Notes under the pieces: model-generated
The model's database searches: none
The model's input: only the letters and a program-made list of their open reading frames with translations
Told to the model about the DNA's origin: nothing
Part shown: piece by piece, positions 62,174 through 64,000 of the stretch
Layout of the letters: the number at the start of each line of letters is the position of its first letter
Numbering within the stretch: position 1 is the first letter of the stretch
Position numbers and translations under genes: made by a program
Origin: an uncultured Marvinbryantia sp.
GTDB taxonomy: Bacteria; Bacillota; Clostridia; Lachnospirales; Lachnospiraceae
NCBI RefSeq assembly: GCF_905201705.1
Contig: NZ_CAJKOX010000017.1
Coordinates: 1-64,000, forward strand
DNA length: 64,000 bases
Direction of reading: 5' to 3'

Positions 62174-62202
62174 AGAGCCGGGCACGATCCTGGCTCTTTT
62201 TC
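62174..62202 (+). terminator. Terminator after the GH38 gene
   Basis: AGAGCC...GGCTCT with a GGGCACGATCCT interior, followed by TTTTTC. Confidence 0.82.
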
Positions 62203-62267
62203 TTGTGAAAATAGTTTGTTTTTGTTGTAGCTATTTGATGATTTTAGTGGATTTGCACAAAGAAACC

Positions 62268-62276
62268 TGCTATAAT
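62268..62276 (+). promoter_or_regulatory. Extended -10 promoter of the YesM-type kinase gene
   Basis: TGCTATAAT is an extended -10 box; no matching -35 at 17 bases is seen, as is usual for this class. Lies 28 bases before the start codon. Confidence 0.55.
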
Positions 62277-62303
62277 GGTTGTGTATTTTGCCGGAGGACA
62301 GGT

Positions 62304-64000
62304 ATGGAGAAGACAGAGAAGAAAAGTCCAAAACAACTATATAACAAGCTTCTTTTTATTTATACGGCAGTCATTGCGTGCGTGGTGCTGGCGCTGATGA
62401 TTTATTTTACCACCAGCATGAGACGGCGCTACCTGGAAAATAATCTGGAATTTCTGCAGATGGCGCACGAGGAGGCGGTCGCGTATGTGGAAAACTGCTC
62501 CAATGCTGCCGATTACCTGCACGAGGAGCTTTACAATTCTAATATGGAGCTGAAGGATGTGCTGCATTATCTCTCGGACAGCACGGAGGAATATCAGAAA
62601 TACCGGCTGGATTCCTTTTCGCAGTATTACCTGCTGGATTATCACGGGATAGAGGATTTCTCAGCGAGCGCGTTCGAGATGTATCCGTCGCTTATCCGGC
62701 TGGCGTTCGTCAGCTATGAAAAGGGCGATCTGACGGCGTATACCGGCGGGCAGGGCGTTTACCACACAGATGATGGCAAAGAGACGCTTGAAAATATCAG
62801 GAGCGGAGATCTGGCGCAGGAGGGGGAATTTTCGTTTTTGAAAGAGGTTCGCGACCCGAATACCATGCAGAGCATGGGCGCTATGATCGTGACGTTCGGG
62901 GCGGATCACTTTCGGACGATCCGAAGCAGCTATGAGCTGTCAGAACTGGTGGTCTATAACGAGAACGGTACGATGATCTACGATTCCGCCGGGGAGCTTC
63001 CGGCAGAAGAGCTGGAGACGGCGCGCGGGGCGCATCAGCTTGAGACGAAGCTCAAAGCATATGTGCAGACGTCAAACCCGGATAAATTAAATGTCATCAG
63101 CTATCTGAAAAAGATAGAGGCTGCGCGGATGCCGTTTGGAAGATGGGTGATGATCTTTGCGGTCGGCGTCGCGGCATTTTTTGTCAGCGAATGTCTGGTA
63201 AACTGGTATTTAAGGCGTGTTTCCACACGTCTCGACCGCATCCTGGACGGCATGACGAAGGTTATGGGAGGAGATCTGACGGCGCGCCTTGATGCGCCAA
63301 ACAACGGGGACGAGCTGGACGTGATCGCGCTTCACTTTAACGAGATGTGCGAAAAGCTCGATCTGCATATCCAGAAGAGCTACCTTGCCGAGATCGAGCA
63401 GAAAAATGCGGAGATGGCGGCGCTGCAGAGCCAGATCAATCCGCATTTCCTTTACAATACCCTGGAAGCGATCCGCATGAAGGCGATCTGCAACGGCGAC
63501 CAGGAGGTCGGGAAAATGCTCTACAGCATGGCAGTGACGTTCCGCAGCCAGCTCAAAGAGGCGGATGTGATCACGCTCGCGCAGGAGCTGCATTACAGCA
63601 AAAAATACATGGAGCTTTTTGAGTACCGCTATCCGAAGCAGTTTCAGTCCGGTGTGGATTGCCCGCTGGAATATATGCAGGTGCCGATCATCAAGTTCGT
63701 TTTGCAGCCGATCATCGAGAATTATTTTATTCACGGCATCCGGATGCGCGACAATGACAATTTCATTAGGATTATGGTAGAAAAGCGGGGCGGGGATTTT
63801 GCGATCATCGTCGAGGATAACGGCCGGGGCATGACGGAAGAGGAGATCGCGGAGAAAAACAGGCAGCTGCGGGAAAATAAAATGGATAAGACAAAGTCCA
63901 TAGGGATCGCGAACGTAAACCGGCGGATCAAAGCGGTATACGGGAGCCGCTACGGGCTTGAGCTGGAAAATGTAAAAACAGGCGGACTGCGGGTAATTTT
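62304..64000 (+). CDS. YesM-type sensor histidine kinase, cut by the window edge
   Basis: At least 565 residues; ATG 62304 after GGAGGAC, open to the last base. Helix at about 15-36, an extracytoplasmic sensor region to about 275, a second helix (FGRWVMIFAVGVAAFFVSEC), HAMP, then the His_kinase domain with His381 in LQSQINPHFLYNTLEAIRMK and an ATPase domain (VLQPIIENYFIHGI, VEDNGRGMTEEE). YesM kinases pair with AraC-type YesN regulators and control glycan-use genes; the regulator should follow beyond 64000. Likely the sensor for the N-glycan operon. Confidence 0.92.
   Translation, partial: MEKTEKKSPKQLYNKLLFIYTAVIACVVLALMIYFTTSMRRRYLENNLEFLQMAHEEAVAYVENCSNAADYLHEELYNSNMELKDVLHYLSDSTEEYQKYRLDSFSQYYLLDYHGIEDFSASAFEMYPSLIRLAFVSYEKGDLTAYTGGQGVYHTDDGKETLENIRSGDLAQEGEFSFLKEVRDPNTMQSMGAMIVTFGADHFRTIRSSYELSELVVYNENGTMIYDSAGELPAEELETARGAHQLETKLKAYVQTSNPDKLNVISYLKKIEAARMPFGRWVMIFAVGVAAFFVSECLVNWYLRRVSTRLDRILDGMTKVMGGDLTARLDAPNNGDELDVIALHFNEMCEKLDLHIQKSYLAEIEQKNAEMAALQSQINPHFLYNTLEAIRMKAICNGDQEVGKMLYSMAVTFRSQLKEADVITLAQELHYSKKYMELFEYRYPKQFQSGVDCPLEYMQVPIIKFVLQPIIENYFIHGIRMRDNDNFIRIMVEKRGGDFAIIVEDNGRGMTEEEIAEKNRQLRENKMDKTKSIGIANVNRRIKAVYGSRYGLELENVKTGGLRVI

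Overview
The window reads as chromosome of a Gram-positive anaerobe, most likely a gut Lachnospiraceae-type Clostridia. This rests on strong AGGAGG-type ribosome binding sites, iron-containing alcohol dehydrogenases, EFR1-type flavodoxin/ferredoxin, GHKL/LytTR regulators, DUF4405, DUF5050 and MATE genes, exported lipoproteins, and GH3/GH85/GH125/GH38 glycosidases. No rRNA, tRNA or CRISPR array was found.

Layout. 1-1.8 kb: decayed IS110-family transposase and a nuclease-tail remnant. 1.9-10.4 kb: a LysR regulator, a C39 peptidase between two copies of a LysR-box/promoter/hairpin unit, then redox module A (Fe-ADH, cupin, carboxymuconolactone decarboxylase-like protein, exported flavodoxins, DUF4405 membrane protein, MATE pump). 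10.5-15.6 kb: LytTR regulator, GHKL kinase and a membrane-tethered, domain-permuted GH3. 15.7-21.6 kb: divergent MerR and redox module B (Fe-ADH, RibD-like reductase, exported flavodoxins, a mini-lipoprotein, DUF4405) behind a MerR-type 19-bp-spacer promoter. 21.6-27.2 kb: DUF4143 ATPase, OmpR/HAMP two-component pair, EFR1 protein, small membrane protein, LysR. 27.2-31.1 kb: enolase, AhpC peroxiredoxin and AhpF-like reductase operon between two near-identical terminators. 31.1-33.5 kb: Fe-ADH and aldo/keto reductase. 33.6-40.5 kb: AT-rich accessory stretch with an MqsA-Panacea toxin-antitoxin pair, a minus-strand cluster of exported proteins of unknown function facing an XRE repressor with a strong palindromic operator, and a junction of a broken MNT/HEPN pair with a broken type III (ToxIN/CptIN-like) toxin-antitoxin locus. 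40.6-43.1 kb: esterase, flavodoxin-fold reductase and aldo/keto reductase. 43.4-53.2 kb: second LytTR/GHKL/permuted-GH3 module followed by a canonical GH3, a GtrA-like membrane protein and a carboxylesterase. 53.7-64 kb: two small proteins, then a GC-richer N-glycan locus (GH85, GH125, GH38) and a YesM-type sensor kinase running off the end.

Two themes stand out. First, redox cassettes repeatedly pair lipoprotein flavodoxins with a histidine-rich DUF4405 membrane protein, suggesting electron export across the membrane to flavin carriers on the outer face, under LysR or MerR control. Second, glycan use is tied to peptide-type sensory pairs: each permuted GH3 follows its own LytTR/GHKL pair, and the mannosidase/endoglycosidase set precedes a YesM-type kinase.
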